In this document: positions 47,875 through 54,933 of the stretch, one piece after another
How positions within the stretch are numbered: the first letter of the stretch is position 1
Layout: the number at the start of each line of letters is the position of its first letter
Assembly (NCBI RefSeq): GCF_000212815.1
Contig: NZ_GL890986.1
Coordinates: forward strand, 62,001 to 126,000
Direction: 5' to 3'
Length of the DNA: 64,000 nucleotides
Source of the DNA: Streptococcus sanguinis SK49
GTDB taxonomy: Bacteria > Bacillota > Bacilli > Lactobacillales > Streptococcaceae
The notes under the pieces: generated by a model
Told to the model about the DNA's origin: nothing
Databases searched by the model: none
The model's input: the letters and a program-made list of their open reading frames with translations, nothing else
Translations under genes and position numbers: made by a program

Positions 47875-47934
47875 AGAAAAAAGAGAAAGAAGATTGACTT
47901 TTCTCTTACCTTTGTTAATAGAAAAGTCAATCTT
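47875..47934 (-). terminator. strong terminator after the CamG-like gene
   Basis: A perfect 15-bp stem AAGATTGACTTTTCT/AGAAAAGTCAATCTT with a 15-nt loop, starting one base after the stop codon and followed by CTTTCTCTTTTTTC. Confidence 0.92.
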
Positions 47935-47935
47935 T

Positions 47936-48016
47936 CTATGCATGCCCGCAGGCCGTTAGGATAAAGACAGAAATCAGAGCCAGAAACAAGTTCCCAATGT
48001 TCTTGAACCTAGACAT
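47936..48016 (-). CDS. camG: 26-residue CamG-like lipoprotein; cAM373-type sex pheromone precursor
   Basis: A complete mini-gene: GGAGG 7 nt before the ATG at 48016, 26 codons, TAG at 47938-47936, terminator directly after. The product has a basic N-terminus (MSRFKN), a hydrophobic core (LFLALISVFIL) and lipobox LTAC with Cys23, then only GHA. It is therefore almost nothing but a lipoprotein signal peptide. Residues 16-22, SVFILTA, end just before the cysteine. S. gordonii CamG yields SVFILAA, which mimics enterococcal cAM373; this differs at one residue. Signal peptidase II then Eep-type proteolysis would release the heptapeptide. It lies 33 bp after an nrdI-like gene, likely cotranscribed. 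Confidence 0.82.
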   Translation of the reverse strand: MSRFKNIGNLFLALISVFILTACGHA

Positions 48017-48049
48017 ACGAGTCCTCCATTTATGCGAAGCTTGATGAGA

Positions 48050-48397
48050 CTAGTACTTCGCCAAAAATGCCTGCACAGTCTTGACATCTTCTGGAGTTCC
48101 GCCTTGGTCAATATCGCAGATATGCTGGAGCCCATATTTTTCGATAATCAGGGCAGTAGCTCCGCAGAAGGTCCGACCGTTTTTAACAGAGTCGCCATTG
48201 TTAACAAAACCTTTAATCAGCCCAGGATGTTTCTTGATAAAGCGTTTGGTAGACCAAGGAATTTTCCCAGCACCAGCATTTCGAGTAATGAGGATACAGG
48301 GTTCTTCCAGTTTTTCCTTGATGTTCTGGGTAGGATAGCCCAGTGATTCTGCAAATCGTTTACCAATACCAGTATTTGAATCATAAACTACAATCAT
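48050..48397 (-). CDS. NrdI-like flavodoxin, paralogue 1
   Basis: About 115 residues from the ATG at 48397, chosen because AGGTGAT lies 4-8 nt upstream; GTG/ATG codons at 48406 and 48403 overlap that site. Motifs: IVVYDSNTGIGKRF (phosphate loop), CILITRNAGAGKIP, KGFVNNGD and FCGATALIIEKYGL, as in the NrdI flavoprotein that activates class Ib ribonucleotide reductase. No nrdE/F/H is nearby and a second copy lies at 58768. Role outside RNR is possible. Confidence 0.82.
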   Translation of the reverse strand: MIVVYDSNTGIGKRFAESLGYPTQNIKEKLEEPCILITRNAGAGKIPWSTKRFIKKHPGLIKGFVNNGDSVKNGRTFCGATALIIEKYGLQHICDIDQGGTPEDVKTVQAFLAKY

Positions 48398-48406
48398 CTT
48401 CATCAC

Positions 48407-48730
48407 CTACTTTCTTAAAAAAAGGATAGCAAACCAAGCCGCAAAGCCTAAAACTACAACATCTGAGATGAGCATAAGCATGAACTCCAAATCTGGCATT
48501 ATGTGAATGTAAATCAACAATGACAAAGTTGTCAAAGCCAGCGCCGCCAGCTTAGCAACTGCTGGCAAGCCCGAAATCAAAGCTGCTCCGATTAGGAGAA
48601 CGATGAGACCTCCGACTAAAAATGACTGAAAATCCACACTTAAACTAAAACCAACTGTCACACCGCCGTAGCCAATGGTCAAAAGACCAATCAGCACCAG
48701 ACAGATACCCAAAATAGCCAATCCGCTCAT
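48407..48730 (-). CDS. small multi-pass membrane protein of unknown function
   Basis: ATG at 48730 preceded by AAGGAGG seven bases upstream; an in-frame ATG at 48754 also has GAGG, so the start is uncertain. About 107 residues with four hydrophobic segments (LAILGICLVLIGLLTIGYGG; FLVGGLIVLLIGAALISG and two more). It ends 9 bp before the nrdI-like start and is flanked upstream by a TetR-type operator. Family not recognised. Confidence 0.75.
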   Translation of the reverse strand: MSGLAILGICLVLIGLLTIGYGGVTVGFSLSVDFQSFLVGGLIVLLIGAALISGLPAVAKLAALALTTLSLLIYIHIMPDLEFMLMLISDVVVLGFAAWFAILFLRK

Positions 48731-48776
48731 GGCAAATCCTCCTTGCTTATTCATTCTTTTCCTCACTTTCTATTGT

Positions 48777-48804
48777 TGAATGAACTTTAACGAGTATTCA
48801 TTCA
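48777..48804. promoter_or_regulatory. TetR-type operator, copy 2
   Basis: TGAATGAA-N12-TTCATTCA, 28 bp, upstream of the small membrane protein gene. Same length and arms as the copies at 48897 and 49536. Confidence 0.75.
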
Positions 48805-48828
48805 TATCATGATAAAAAATAATGTACT

Positions 48829-48870
48829 TTATCTAATTACGTTCCTCTCCATTTCCGAATCACAGGACAT
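48829..48870 (-). CDS. possible 13-residue leader peptide
   Basis: The ATG at 48870 follows a perfect AAAGGAGGTGAT with 5-nt spacing; the product would be MSCDSEMERNVIR. It lies between two operators and upstream of the membrane protein gene. A different frame starting at 48893 gives 18 residues but has no ribosome site. Could be a leader peptide or a chance frame. Confidence 0.35.
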   Translation of the reverse strand: MSCDSEMERNVIR

Positions 48871-48896
48871 AACCCATCACCTCCTTTGTTCATGAG

Positions 48897-48924
48897 TGAA
48901 TGAATAGTTATATGAATTCATTCA
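48897..48924. promoter_or_regulatory. TetR-type operator, copy 3
   Basis: TGAATGAAT-N10-ATTCATTCA, 28 bp, between the end of tetR and the membrane protein operon. A TATAAC on the minus strand overlaps it but no good -35 was found. Confidence 0.75.
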
Positions 48925-48952
48925 TGACTACTTCTAAGAAAAGGAATTTCCT

Positions 48953-49519
48953 CTATTTGGAAAAAATCCCCTTAACAAAATATTTCACTAAAGTCTCAAG
49001 ACTATCGAAGTAGCCTGAAAATTCCTGCTCTGTGACATGCATGTCTATGTAGTAAATCAAGTCATAAACCTTCATGATCTCAGCTATTTTCCCTTTCGAA
49101 AAGCCCTCTTCCTGCAAGCGCTGGCTGAAGGTCTGAATCAGAAACTGATGAAAGGCATTGGACGCTCGGCCGGAATCCTGATTATAGTAATCATGCAGAA
49201 TCTGAGAAATGCCCGGCTTGTTCCACTCAGCTAGAATTTTATTGGGCGAAATCAACTCAAAAGTGACTGCAAAAAGCTGTTCAACGATTGCCTCGGGCTC
49301 GCCCTGCCAGTCTACGCGCCGCATGGTTTCCTCACGTATACGGCTATTTTCAGCTACATAAACCTCCAAGAAGATAGCTTCCTTAGACTCATAATACTTA
49401 TAAAAGGATCCAACAGCCATCTGGCTTCTCTTAGCAATATCAGAAATTCCAGCTGCCTTATAGCCTTTTTCTGCAAAGATTTCTCTAGCCACAGCCAGGA
49501 GCTCATTTTTTTTATCCAT
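48953..49519 (-). CDS. TetR/AcrR family transcriptional regulator
   Basis: A 188-residue regulator from the ATG at 49519. Helix-turn-helix GISDIAKRSQMAVGSFYKYYESKEAIF (about residues 24-50) and a helical ligand domain. It is preceded by one 28-bp palindrome and followed by two more. It probably represses itself and the downstream membrane protein - nrdI - camG-like unit; inducer unknown. Confidence 0.9.
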   Translation of the reverse strand: MDKKNELLAVAREIFAEKGYKAAGISDIAKRSQMAVGSFYKYYESKEAIFLEVYVAENSRIREETMRRVDWQGEPEAIVEQLFAVTFELISPNKILAEWNKPGISQILHDYYNQDSGRASNAFHQFLIQTFSQRLQEEGFSKGKIAEIMKVYDLIYYIDMHVTEQEFSGYFDSLETLVKYFVKGIFSK

Positions 49520-49535
49520 TTCCCTGCCTCTTTTG

Positions 49536-49608
49536 TGAATGAATTTCATTTTATATTCATTCATATTTTAACACAATCTTGCCACTTGTCAAGCATTTAT
49601 GTTATACT
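49536..49608. promoter_or_regulatory. tetR promoter/operator (copy 1) and divergent promoter
   Basis: Operator TGAATGAAT-N10-ATTCATTCA at 49536-49563. On the minus strand TTGACA (49592-49587), 16 bp, TAAAAT (49570-49565) drives tetR, with the operator directly downstream of the -10. On the plus strand TTGCCA (49579-49584), 18 bp, TATACT (49603-49608) serves the gene at 49670; the promoters overlap. Confidence 0.75.
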
Positions 49609-49669
49609 ATACAAAAAAGATAGTTTGCTAATCAAATTATTTTTTAGATTATATTTTGGAGGTTGAGCT

Positions 49670-50623
49670 ATGCTCAAGGAAAGACGAAACCAGGGTACCA
49701 TCGCCCTACTGGTAATTTCTCTTATTTTTCTAGTTGTTGCTGCAGTGATGGGCTTTATCCAATACCAAAAAGTCAACACCAAGACTGCCTATGACCGAAA
49801 TAGCGAGCCTGGAGCAGATTCAGCAGTCTATGCTGAAGTATCATATATTTTTCCAGAGGCTCTGATTGAAGTAGATGATAATACCCAAGTTTGGCTGGTT
49901 GCCTACCAAGATGGATATGTTGGTCTGCAGGCTAAAAAAGGGGACAAGCAGATTGCCCAGCTCTTGGAAAAAGAGAAAAAGGGCGAGCTGGAAAAAAATC
50001 CTGTCCGAATCGTTGGCTCCTATGTCAATGCTAACTCCCCTAAGAAAAATCAGGGATATATCTCTAATTATGGCAGCCTCGTTCGCGGTCTCCTAGCAGA
50101 CAATCCCGAAGTCATCACAGTAATGTCAAGCAGCTCCTATATTTCTATCACTGAATTTGAATCTGACAATCTTGCATTCATGTTCTACATTCTGTTTTTG
50201 ATTGGACTCAGTGTTTTCTTTGTCGTTATAGGAATTATAGGCCGCAAGAAAAATATTGCTGCCTACGAAGAAATCTATGCAGCCTATCCAGAGACCAAGG
50301 ACAATCTCAATATCCTGCTGGAGCAAGCGTCTTTCCACGATGATGTGCTGAAAATTGCTGTTTATAAAGACCATCTCATTACCTACTATCGAGGTTTCAA
50401 GGCGATTGATCTCAAACAGGTTGTCCATCTCTACCACCACATTCTCACCATGCATCGCGGCTTCGTTGCTTCAAACAGAAACTCAACCTTAGTTGCTGTT
50501 CGAAACAATCAAAAGAAATACCAAATGCCTATTAAGAACATTGGTAAAACAACAGATACCAAACTCCAGTCAACCTTTGACTATCTCTACAACCACTTCC
50601 CTCATATCAGATTGGGAGTGTAA
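49670..50623 (+). CDS. membrane protein of unknown function
   Basis: A 317-residue protein with an N-terminal helix (about residues 11-31), an extracytoplasmic domain, a second helix (about 168-190, FMFYILFLIGLSVFFVVIGIIG) and a cytoplasmic C-terminal domain. Not recognised. TTGGAGG precedes the ATG. Divergent from tetR and possibly controlled by the same operator. Confidence 0.75.
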   Translation: MLKERRNQGTIALLVISLIFLVVAAVMGFIQYQKVNTKTAYDRNSEPGADSAVYAEVSYIFPEALIEVDDNTQVWLVAYQDGYVGLQAKKGDKQIAQLLEKEKKGELEKNPVRIVGSYVNANSPKKNQGYISNYGSLVRGLLADNPEVITVMSSSSYISITEFESDNLAFMFYILFLIGLSVFFVVIGIIGRKKNIAAYEEIYAAYPETKDNLNILLEQASFHDDVLKIAVYKDHLITYYRGFKAIDLKQVVHLYHHILTMHRGFVASNRNSTLVAVRNNQKKYQMPIKNIGKTTDTKLQSTFDYLYNHFPHIRLGV

Positions 50624-50666
50624 ATGACTATAAAATAAAGCTAGGTTAGTCATAGCTTTAAATTTC

Positions 50667-50697
50667 AGACAAACTAGTTCTAAGTTTGTCTTTTTTG
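50667..50697 (+). terminator. intrinsic terminator after the 49670 gene
   Basis: AGACAAACT/AGTTTGTCT stem followed by TTTTTG. Confidence 0.85.
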
Positions 50698-50727
50698 TTT
50701 TATTGATATAGTACAAGAGATAATCTT

Positions 50728-51213
50728 TTATTTACTATTGTACTTTCTTTGGAAGGCTTCCATGGCCTTGAACTGTTCTAGTTCTTTTTCGTTAGCCGGT
50801 TGCTTGCCGAGGTGTTTGTATTCAAAAAAGTTCATTTGTTGGCCTGAGGTAAACCCACTCTCGAACCAGGGTGCGTAGTCAAATGTAGCAGTCAATTTTG
50901 TACCAATAATCTTTATAACACATGTTGTCCATAAAGCTTGCTCTTCATTTTTAAAGATTTCCCTCAATTCCCAAGCTAATTTGAAGGTGCGTCTTTCATT
51001 TTCTCTGAATTCTGAGTTAGGAACCCCATATTGTTTGGGAATATAGAGATTATAGACATAGTCACTTTTTCCTTCTTCATTAAAAAAATAGTAGACTTCG
51101 CCACCATCAAAAGTCAAGGTAATATTAATAAAAAGATTTTCCCAAGCTACAGGTATAGTCTTATGGACACTCAGTGCGATTTCCATCACTTTCTCATTAA
51201 TCTGTTTTTCCAT
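50728..51213 (-). CDS. YezG/DUF600 family immunity protein
   Basis: A 161-residue soluble protein: VYYFFNEEGKSDYVYN and YAPWFESGFTSGQQMNFFEYKHLG are typical of YezG antitoxins of LXG-type toxins. No toxin gene accompanies it. AGAGGA precedes the ATG. Confidence 0.82.
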   Translation of the reverse strand: MEKQINEKVMEIALSVHKTIPVAWENLFINITLTFDGGEVYYFFNEEGKSDYVYNLYIPKQYGVPNSEFRENERRTFKLAWELREIFKNEEQALWTTCVIKIIGTKLTATFDYAPWFESGFTSGQQMNFFEYKHLGKQPANEKELEQFKAMEAFQRKYNSK

Positions 51214-51290
51214 ATTATCCTCTTTCTAGCTCACTAAATTGCAGCTGGTAAATCTTGCCCATCTTTAACCGTATTGACATAAGTTTCTTT

Positions 51291-52001
51291 TTAAAAATCC
51301 AGTCCAATGATAATCCATTCATCAATGATATCCCAAAAATTTAAGTTTCCTTTAGGAAGCTCTTTTGTGGACCAAAGATAAGCTCCAGTTTCTATATTCT
51401 GCGTCAAATCCAGAACGATATAGGTCCCCATCCCGTTACTGAAAAAGTTATAGCAAGAGGTCAAATCCATCTCCAGCTGGTCTTCATATTCCCATTCAAA
51501 ATCAGCCATAGAATCGATATTTTCAGCGCTATCCAAGCCCATTGTTTTACTCGGATAGTAATAAAAACCATTATGAACCTTTGTGTAAAAGTCTACAATT
51601 GTTTTATCAATATTTTCAACTGTACAATCAAATTTTTTACCAAAATTTGATTCAGATAGTGGGTTTTTCCCTTCGTAGAAAGCTATCTTTTGAGTCTTGT
51701 AACTAAGAATGGTATACAAAATAGAGTATTCATCCCCAATTTTCATCAACTCAATATTTGTCAAATAAGTTTTCAGGTAAAGAATGGTATTGCTTAGTTC
51801 TCTTGCAAGGTATTTTCTCCATTCTCCTAAAATAGCTGATTTTCTATCTTCCAAATTATCAGTTAGAAAAGCAACTTTCCAATATTCTGGAATAGGAGCA
51901 TTCAAAATAGTTGATTCATCGGTTACAAACTCCACTTTCTTTTCAGACGATAGCGTATATTTGTTTAAAAATGCAATCTTTTCATTTACCATTTTATCCA
52001 T
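51291..52001 (-). CDS. probable SUKH/SMI1-like immunity protein
   Basis: A 236-residue soluble protein from the ATG at 52001 (GGAGG five bases upstream). The segment KVHNGFYYYPSKTMGL, then GTYIVLDLT and LNFWDIIDEWIIIGLDF resemble SMI1/KNR4 (SUKH) immunity proteins, but the match is loose. AT-rich like the YezG gene just downstream. Orphan immunity pair is inferred. Confidence 0.6.
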   Translation of the reverse strand: MDKMVNEKIAFLNKYTLSSEKKVEFVTDESTILNAPIPEYWKVAFLTDNLEDRKSAILGEWRKYLARELSNTILYLKTYLTNIELMKIGDEYSILYTILSYKTQKIAFYEGKNPLSESNFGKKFDCTVENIDKTIVDFYTKVHNGFYYYPSKTMGLDSAENIDSMADFEWEYEDQLEMDLTSCYNFFSNGMGTYIVLDLTQNIETGAYLWSTKELPKGNLNFWDIIDEWIIIGLDF

Positions 52002-52081
52002 CTTCACCTCCGAATTTTTTTAAAATCAACTTATTTGTATCTCTAGTATACCACAAAGCAAATCTCCGAGCTTCTTCAGAT

Positions 52082-52109
52082 AAAAAACCACCTCAGGAGG
52101 TGGTTTTTA
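52082..52109 (-). terminator. terminator of the LytTR/ABC unit
   Basis: AAAACCACC/GGTGGTTTT around CAGG-type loop, T-rich on the minus strand. Confidence 0.85.
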
Positions 52110-52164
52110 TACATACAAACTATTTTTCATTATATTCTTGCTAGAAAGTTTCATTAGTCTTGAA

Positions 52165-52581
52165 CTATCTTAGTTCTTTTTCCTTTCTGCGCTTAGCCAA
52201 GGCGCTGTTAATCTTCTTGGTCTTAAGATTTGTATCCAAGTAAAGAAAGAGCCATACAAATAGATAAATCAGAATAAAATCCAGCCAGAAACGCCAGTTG
52301 GCAATTAAAAATCCCCAGTTATTGTAGACCATGAAGCAGCATACCAAGACTGCGACCGCAGCAAAATGCAGCAAAACTGAGACTGAAAAAGAGAATCGGT
52401 CTTCAAGAGTTTTTAACATTGAACTGATGAGTCCGATCAAGCCGCTCATCACCATGACACTGATGATATTACTTGTTGTGGGCGGATGTTTTTGAATAGA
52501 GAAAGCAAGGACAATCAGATAGACTGCACTCCCTGTCTGGATGCCCATCAATATAGCGTGTAGACATTTTTTTATACTCAT
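52165..52581 (-). CDS. DUF3021 family membrane protein
   Basis: A 138-residue protein with four membrane helices. Start at 52581 with GGAGG. DUF3021 proteins pair with a LytTR regulator and often act as its membrane inhibitor; the LytTR gene lies 10 bp upstream. Confidence 0.87.
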   Translation of the reverse strand: MSIKKCLHAILMGIQTGSAVYLIVLAFSIQKHPPTTSNIISVMVMSGLIGLISSMLKTLEDRFSFSVSVLLHFAAVAVLVCCFMVYNNWGFLIANWRFWLDFILIYLFVWLFLYLDTNLKTKKINSALAKRRKEKELR

Positions 52582-52591
52582 CACTTACCTC

Positions 52592-53047
52592 CTAGATTCC
52601 CAGATATTCCATTAAGAGTTTGACATAGCGACGGCTGACTTCGGTTTTGATTTGATTGGTCAGCTTGGCCGTCATATTGCCAGAAAAGCTGTCAGACAAT
52701 GACTCCAAATGGTCAATATTGATGACAGCATGACGGGAAACTTGGATAAAGTTCGAGCTGCTAATCCGCTGCTGAAAGCGAGTCAAGGTCTCTGTCGTCT
52801 GGTAAATACCTTCTCTACTGTAAATCATCAGAGTTGTCTGGTTGATGTCTGCTAGGATAATATCTTCAGTCCTCAACATGACCAGCTTATCATCCGACTT
52901 GATAGGCAAGACGCCACTTGGTCCTGCCTTGTACTGCTCTAAATAATCTAAGATGGCCTTGGCTTCTGCCCCTAGCTGGTCTGCCTTGACCACAACCAGC
53001 GGATCCTTGGATGAAATGGTTGGATCTGTTTCAAATTTTGCTTGCAA
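52592..53047 (-). CDS. LytTR family DNA-binding regulator
   Basis: A 151-residue protein starting at TTG with AGGGAG upstream. The C-terminal LytTR domain includes FIQVSRHAVINIDHLESL and ends VSRRYVKLLMEYLG. It lacks a receiver domain. With DUF3021 it forms a membrane-controlled regulatory pair, likely acting on this ABC operon. Confidence 0.9.
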   Translation of the reverse strand: MQAKFETDPTISSKDPLVVVKADQLGAEAKAILDYLEQYKAGPSGVLPIKSDDKLVMLRTEDIILADINQTTLMIYSREGIYQTTETLTRFQQRISSSNFIQVSRHAVINIDHLESLSDSFSGNMTAKLTNQIKTEVSRRYVKLLMEYLGI

Positions 53048-53069
53048 GAGGAAGCTCCCTATTCACATT

Positions 53070-53915
53070 CTATTGTAGTTTCAGCCGGCGGATGACAATC
53101 ATATTTTGCACCATCCAAATAAGCGCTATTGCAACTAAAACTACTCCAACTATATAGAAAGTTTCTGTCCTTGTCAAGAGCTCCTGCCATTCAATGCGAA
53201 TTCCCATTGTTTTTTCAAAAGCTGCTTGTGACTGGCTGCTATTAGTAAAAGTATCTGTTAGACTTTCTTTCATGAGAACCTGTCTGAAAAGAGATGCCAT
53301 GTAGTTAGAAGGCGTAAGCTTCATCAGGTTTTGCGCCATATTCGGCAAGGTTCCAATGGGGATATAGGTACCCACTAGAAAACCAGAAGTTGCTCCGACT
53401 ACTGTTGCCAATTTCCCCAGACTATCCACTGATTTGAAGCATTGAACAATCAGAGCATTTATCAGTGTGGCCAAGAGGCTGTTTAAGAGCATCAGAAGAA
53501 CCAGGTAAGGAAGGATTCCCCACTCAAAGGAAATATTATCCGCTAGCGTAAAATAGCTGAGCATAAAGGCAAACATAATGACCTGCATCAAAAAGCCGAT
53601 AATAACAGAACTGACAAGATAACTAAGCTGCAAGCCCCATGGTCCCAAGTCTGTGATAAAGAGGTCGTCTGTCACCTTCCGCTCACGGTCTTCGACCTGC
53701 CGGGAGAAAGCTGCCAATGTGGTCGTTAATCCTGTAACTGCCAACACGCCGCCAATCAGCCACAAGTCCATCAGCTGGCTGGAATGGTCTTTGTAATTAT
53801 TTTTCAAAAAAACGATATAAAGCACAAAGGGAATAATGGCTCCGAAGAGGGACAAAATTACCCCACTGCGGTTGCGAAAATAAAGTAAAAAATTACGTTT
53901 TATCAAAGCGAGCAT
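53070..53915 (-). CDS. ABC-2 type transporter permease
   Basis: A 281-residue protein with six membrane helices. Begins 1 nt after the ATPase stop; partner of the ATPase at 53917. Drug or peptide export inferred. Confidence 0.88.
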   Translation of the reverse strand: MLALIKRNFLLYFRNRSGVILSLFGAIIPFVLYIVFLKNNYKDHSSQLMDLWLIGGVLAVTGLTTTLAAFSRQVEDRERKVTDDLFITDLGPWGLQLSYLVSSVIIGFLMQVIMFAFMLSYFTLADNISFEWGILPYLVLLMLLNSLLATLINALIVQCFKSVDSLGKLATVVGATSGFLVGTYIPIGTLPNMAQNLMKLTPSNYMASLFRQVLMKESLTDTFTNSSQSQAAFEKTMGIRIEWQELLTRTETFYIVGVVLVAIALIWMVQNMIVIRRLKLQ

Positions 53916-53916
53916 A

Positions 53917-54783
53917 TTAGCGTACCTCTCTTCCTGTCAGTGCCATAAAGGCATCGTCCATAGTTCCGGGTTGGAATTCAAATTGTTCAATATAGGGACC
54001 AGCCTGAGCCAATAAGGTCAGAGCTTCTTGAGTCGTTTTAGGGTGGAGGATAAATTCCCCTTCCTTGACTTGCTCCCAAGCGCAGCCTCTTGGCAAGCTT
54101 TTCTCTAAACCTGCTACATCTTGACTTAAAATCCGTAAGACATTGCGGGCATAGTTTCCCTTAATCTGGTCTGCAGAGCCTTGGGCAATGACCTGACCAT
54201 GATCTACGATATAGATCTTATCTGCATCATCAGCTTCATTGAGATAGTGGGTTGTCAAGACAATGGTCATCTGCTCTTCTTTCTGAATCTGCTTGAGCAG
54301 GCTCCAGATACTCTCCCGAGTCTGAATGTCCAGGCCTGTCGTAGGCTCATCCAGAAAGAGCAGGTCGGGACTATTGAGCAGGGCTCGCGCAATGTCCACC
54401 CGACGCTTTTGGCCGCCAGAAAGTGTCCCATAAGGCTGCTTGGCAAAAGCTGACAAGCCCAGCTGAGAGACCAAGCGCTCGATTCGACCTGCCGGCATCT
54501 CCTTATACTGCTTGGCTCTGATAGTCAGATTTTCCAAAACTGTCAACCGGGCGTCCAACACACTGTTTTGGAAAACCACACCCAGCCTAAGCTTTTCAGC
54601 ATAGCAAATCTGCCCTGACGTCGGCCTCAAGAGCCCTATCAGCATCTGGATAGTCGTAGACTTGCCTGCGCCATTAGGGCCTAGAATAGCTGTAAAACTG
54701 CCTCTCTCAATCTGAATATTCAGATCATTAACTGCCACCTTATCGCCATAAACCTTGCTAAGATTTTTCGTTTCTACTAACAT
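53917..54783 (-). CDS. ABC transporter ATP-binding protein (DrrA type)
   Basis: A 288-residue ATPase: Walker A GPNGAGKST, signature LSGGQKRRVDIARAL, Walker B LLFLDEPTTGLD, and a C-terminal extension typical of DrrA-like subunits. AAAAGGAG precedes the ATG. First gene of the export - LytTR - DUF3021 run. Confidence 0.92.
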   Translation of the reverse strand: MLVETKNLSKVYGDKVAVNDLNIQIERGSFTAILGPNGAGKSTTIQMLIGLLRPTSGQICYAEKLRLGVVFQNSVLDARLTVLENLTIRAKQYKEMPAGRIERLVSQLGLSAFAKQPYGTLSGGQKRRVDIARALLNSPDLLFLDEPTTGLDIQTRESIWSLLKQIQKEEQMTIVLTTHYLNEADDADKIYIVDHGQVIAQGSADQIKGNYARNVLRILSQDVAGLEKSLPRGCAWEQVKEGEFILHPKTTQEALTLLAQAGPYIEQFEFQPGTMDDAFMALTGREVR

Positions 54784-54900
54784 GATCTTTTCTCCTTTTC
54801 TTTACTTCTGAGACTATGATAGCAAGTCTTTTTTGAAAAATCTCGTCTTTTTGGACAAGCGGTAAAATGAGGGAGATGAGAGGTGAAAATCCAGACATCA

Positions 54901-54930
54901 AAAAATCCCCGACCAGAGGTCAGGGATTTG
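54901..54930 (-). terminator. terminator of the BceAB genes
   Basis: AAATCCCTGACC-TCT-GGTCGGGGATTT on the minus strand followed by TTTTGATG. Confidence 0.88.
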
Positions 54931-54933
54931 CTC

